The position numbers and the translations under genes were made by a program. A DNA stretch of 64,000 bases from Promerops cafer (lineage: Eukaryota > Chordata > Aves > Passeriformes > Nectariniidae), in assembly GCA_013398275.1 (NCBI GenBank), contig VZSE01014412.1:78502-142501 (forward strand). Direction: 5' to 3'. Positions 60,551 through 64,000 of this stretch are shown here, one piece after another (within the stretch, counting starts at the first letter, position 1; every line of letters starts with the position of its first letter). Under the pieces are notes generated by a model that did not search any database, had not been told where the DNA came from, and worked only from the letters and a program-made list of their open reading frames with translations.

Positions 60551-63500
60551 TCTGCATTGTTTTCTTGAAGATGCCTTTTGGTTCTTCACTTGATATCCTG
60601 AATAGAAGTAATTCTACTTTTTCCATAATAGTGTTGCTTTTTATAAAAGCTCTGTAGGGAACATCCTGCTCAACAGGCTCCAGAGTCACAGGCAATGCCT
60701 GCCTTCTGTAGGACTCCATCACCTTCAAGAGTAAAGCAAGGGTACTTGAAATTGCTACTGTATTCCCTTTACTTAAAAATTATGGGCTTGCATGGAGGAC
60801 CTGTATTAGCCATGCCTACAGCTATACCACTGTCCCAAAGCAAACTATGCAGAAAAGTGCAGTGTTTTGATTTTTTCTTTCAGTTCATATGTAAATTAAG
60901 GGAACATAGGACACAGTACTGATCTTGGTCCAGCTCTAGCTGCCATTTTGGGACTTCCCCTGTGCCTCAGCTTGTGATCCCAGTACTCAGTGCTCTGTAA
61001 TAATAGGCTTGGTCTCCTCTGAGGTTCAGCCCAGCCTTCAGGAATTGCTTCTGGCCTCTCAGAAGACTCTCAAAGCAGTCATCTACACCTACTTGCATAG
61101 AAATCTTATACTTCCTTGCAAAAATGCTCTACAAGGAGTGGCAGAGAAAACTTTGTGTTTTCAAACCTGGGCTCGAACAGGTGCTGGGAGTGCTCAGCCC
61201 TGCCCACATACTCAGATGTACACACTGGCCAGTGAGAGAGCATCTTGGCATGCTGTGCACCTTAGTACAGAAACACCCAGAACAAACAAAAAAAACCCAG
61301 CTAGAGCCATTGGAAGAAATGCCTTAGGCAAATAAATCTGTGGACTCATTATATGTAAAACCTTTCCAGCAGTATCAGGTCAGTTAGAAGTATGGAAGAT
61401 TTTTACTAACATGATTATGCCACTAAAAGCACTAATATGGATTCAGTTATACCAGTATAAATTGCTTTTTACTCGGGTTTGCTTTCCATAATGAAATAAC
61501 CGTGCTAGAATAGTACAAGATGGAGTTCCTGCTGTGGAATCTGTGAGCATCTCAGGCTGTTAGAAGACATGGTAGCAGCAAAAGCTGCATATTTTCTGGA
61601 TAAAAAGCCAAGGCTCTCAGTCTAAGTTACTACGAGAGCCTCCTATCTGGGTAATCTGGCACATTCACAGCAACACTGTGGTGCAAAGAAGTTTATTCAA
61701 GTATTCATACACTTGAATCTATATACAGCTTTAATGGGAAAACACAGAGAGAGATGTCTGATGAAGAAGTCTTCCACTTTACCCATGGTGCCAGAGACTG
61801 AGGAGAGAAGGGAAGACTGGGAGACAAGTGCCAGTGATGGCTGGAGTCCTGAGCCAGGGAAGACAAAGGTTTCATGACCTCTGCTGTCTGAGGAGAGGGG
61901 TGGACAGATCAAGACACTTGTTAATGAGTATTTGGCTGTGAGGTTTGGCTAGAAAAGAGGTGAACAGAATCTCAGCAGAGTGCCATTTGGAGGCTCTAGA
62001 CAGAAGATAATGTAAAACCCTTTTGCCAGTGATCTTAAAGTGAAAGAAACCTAGAGGTCTTCACTGAAAAAGCAATAGAAATTGAGGCTGTTATTCTATA
62101 AGGGTGACACACATTCATAATATGAAGGAAAGAACCAGAGGAAAGGGAGGGTGGAGCTACAGTCAGTGTTCTGAGCCAATCTCATAGCTTGTGGCCACGG
62201 AAAGAGGAAGGTCCCAGCCCACCACCCTCTGCCCCCTTTCTCTCCTTGGCCAGATGTTGCCTCTTCCCCTGCCCTGCTGGCTTTCAATTCACTACCGTAA
62301 ATTCAGCCAAAAAAAAAAAAAAAAAATCCTGGAGGGAAAAAAAATCCAAGCTCAAAGCCTCAGAAGGACATTTTCTGCAGGGTTAGTGAATTGAATTGGC
62401 CCAAAGAAATATCCAGTGAGCTGGCATTCCTGGAGATCAGTGAGAGAATGGCAGGAGCTGGGAAAGATGGGGCAACACAACAGTCCCCTCCCACAACCCT
62501 GAGAGGTGAGACTGGCTACATTTCCCTGCGTAATGCCAACCTGAGAAACTGCAGAAGAGGTAGGGAAGGGAGATGAAGAGATAGGCTGGGGTCCTTAGGG
62601 GAAAATGACTAGGCAAGAGGGGAAAGGAATTCAGAAAAGAGCTTTCTGGGAACAAAAGAACTGTCTCTGTGCTGGTGGAGAGGCAGGAGCAAGAACAATT
62701 TAATTTAGAGGTGCAGAAATGTTTCAATAAGATTCAGAAAAAACAAGCAAATGAATTTTGTAAGGCTGCAGGAAGTCAGCCTGGACATAGAGTCAGTCAA
62801 AGTGATCCTTGGCTAGGCCATGGAGCAGGTAATGAGGATCAGTTAGCAGTGCTGGTGAAGGTAAGAGCAGTGCTCAGCAATGCTGGAGAGAGCACAGAGC
62901 CTCAAGAAGATCAAGTGCCCTAAATGTCAGATGCAGTGTGTGGGAGAACAGGACTGTGCTAGAAGGCAGTGTGACAGAGTGAGACCAAAGATGTAAACAG
63001 CTATGAGATTACAGCAAAATATTGATGTTATGAGAGAGGCAGAGAGTTGACAGTGGTCAAAGACCAAGGGAAGTGCATTAGGAAAAGGGAGATGACAGGA
63101 CAAGGAGGGAATGTGGAATAGAAGCTAAAATGGGAAGGAGAGGCAGACACAGATTCACTTAATGGTTATGTGAAGAGACACATAATTACAGCACTATAAT
63201 TAATACTGTTTTAGCCTTTGGTATATGACAAGCAACACACACTGAATGTAATCCCAGTCTGATCCTCTGACTGACTCCCAGACTTTTATCCCTACCCATT
63301 CCACCCATTTCCCTGCCTACTTTTGGTGCCTGGTCCATCTGCATTTATGTAGGCACCTGCCTTCTCTTTGTTTCCTGGGTTTAGGAGGAGCCAGGGCTCC
63401 CCAGGTGTATTAGCACCATTACTGTCTCAGCTTAAATCTGGTAGTGCTCTGCATCAGCCTTTAGTACAAATCTTTCTGAAGTCCTGGTTCTAGACATACT

Positions 63501-64000
63501 CAGTGCAAACTGTCCCTGGGGAAGATCCAGTGACGTTTTTCCTGAGGATGTGCAAACTGAAATTTCTCCAAAAGCTTTCTATGTTTTGACCAAATTTGGG
63601 CAGATTATTCCAAGAACAACAAAACTCCCTTCTCTGTCTGAAAGCCATTTCCTAACTGCTAAGCCCTGCTCCAGCATGTTGGGACACTGCAGCTTTGCCA
63701 AAATTAGATGTCTGCCAAAATTATGGGCTGAACAATGTTCATTATCCAATCTCACTCTTGCAAAGGGTTTTGACTGCAGGCTCCTCCATGTTCCTAAGGA
63801 AAACTCATCCCAAAGCAGCCACTTGGGCATGAACAAATTGGGCCTGAAAGCTGAAAGTCTTATGAGCAGCGTCAGGAAGCAAAGATCTTCACAGTGCCTC
63901 ATGGCTTCACTCTGCTCCTGCATGCAAGAACAGTCTTCCTCCCAGCAGAGCTCTCACATACTGCATCTCTTTCCTTCTGAACTTCTGAAATCCTACTGCA

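Larger units (their letters stand above)
58506..64000. other. Intergenic sequence to the window end
   Basis: No gene recognised. Holds a poly-A (59660-59692), the 55-bp tandem duplication at 60441-60550, an A-run at 62308-62326 and a purine-rich stretch at 62.39-63.17 kb. Confidence 0.6.

Noticed and set aside
1..64000. CRISPR arrays, tRNA, rRNA or bacterial-type operons
   Set aside because: None seen. This is vertebrate nuclear DNA, and the repeats are tandem duplications or retroelements.

Overview
This window is from a vertebrate nuclear genome, almost certainly a bird. The genes are split by GT-AG introns. The interspersed repeats are chicken-repeat-1 (CR1) LINE tails ending in ATTCTATGATT-type sequence, one avian ERV-L-type solo LTR, and a few old MIR-like SINE remnants. 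The only gene I can support is TNFAIP3 (A20), on the minus strand. All eight coding exons are present, with intact frames and canonical splice sites.

Layout in minus-strand order: a CpG island at about 20.34-21.02 kb, interrupted by a 97-base assembly gap, holds the probable promoter. It contains two perfect NF-kB sites 14 bp apart, a CTCF-like core and an AP-1 site. The non-coding first exon cannot be placed and may lie in or beside the gap. Coding exons 2-9 run from 17,507 to 5,731 and encode 799 residues (human A20 has 790): an N-terminal OTU deubiquitinase domain (exons 2-5), a linker (exon 6) and seven A20-type zinc fingers (ZnF1-4 in exon 7, ZnF5 in exon 8, ZnF6-7 in exon 9). The 3'UTR probably ends near 4.3 kb.

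The introns hold a MIR-like remnant (intron 2), an (AC)n/(TACG)n microsatellite 26 nt from the exon 6 acceptor (intron 5), and an antisense solo LTR plus an antisense CR1 tail (intron 7). From 0 to 4.3 kb (downstream of the gene) and from 21.1 to 64 kb (upstream) I find no convincing protein-coding gene. These stretches are AT-rich intergenic sequence with CR1 copies (2.25, 43.1, 47.9-49.1, 56.5, 58.2 and 58.4 kb), MIR-like remnants (33.1 and 39.3 kb), simple repeats, long poly-T/poly-A tracts and a 55-bp tandem duplication.

A20 is the NF-kB-induced feedback inhibitor of TNF, TLR and IL-1 signalling. The promoter kB pair and the intact coding sequence fit a working feedback gene. The points most worth checking are a tandem, frame-preserving splice donor at exon 8 (+/- five residues), an in-frame ATG at the first base of exon 2, the promoter architecture around the gap, and a CpG-enriched patch at 51.15-51.45 kb that could be a promoter of an unannotated upstream RNA. 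I found no evidence of a wholly new biological system.
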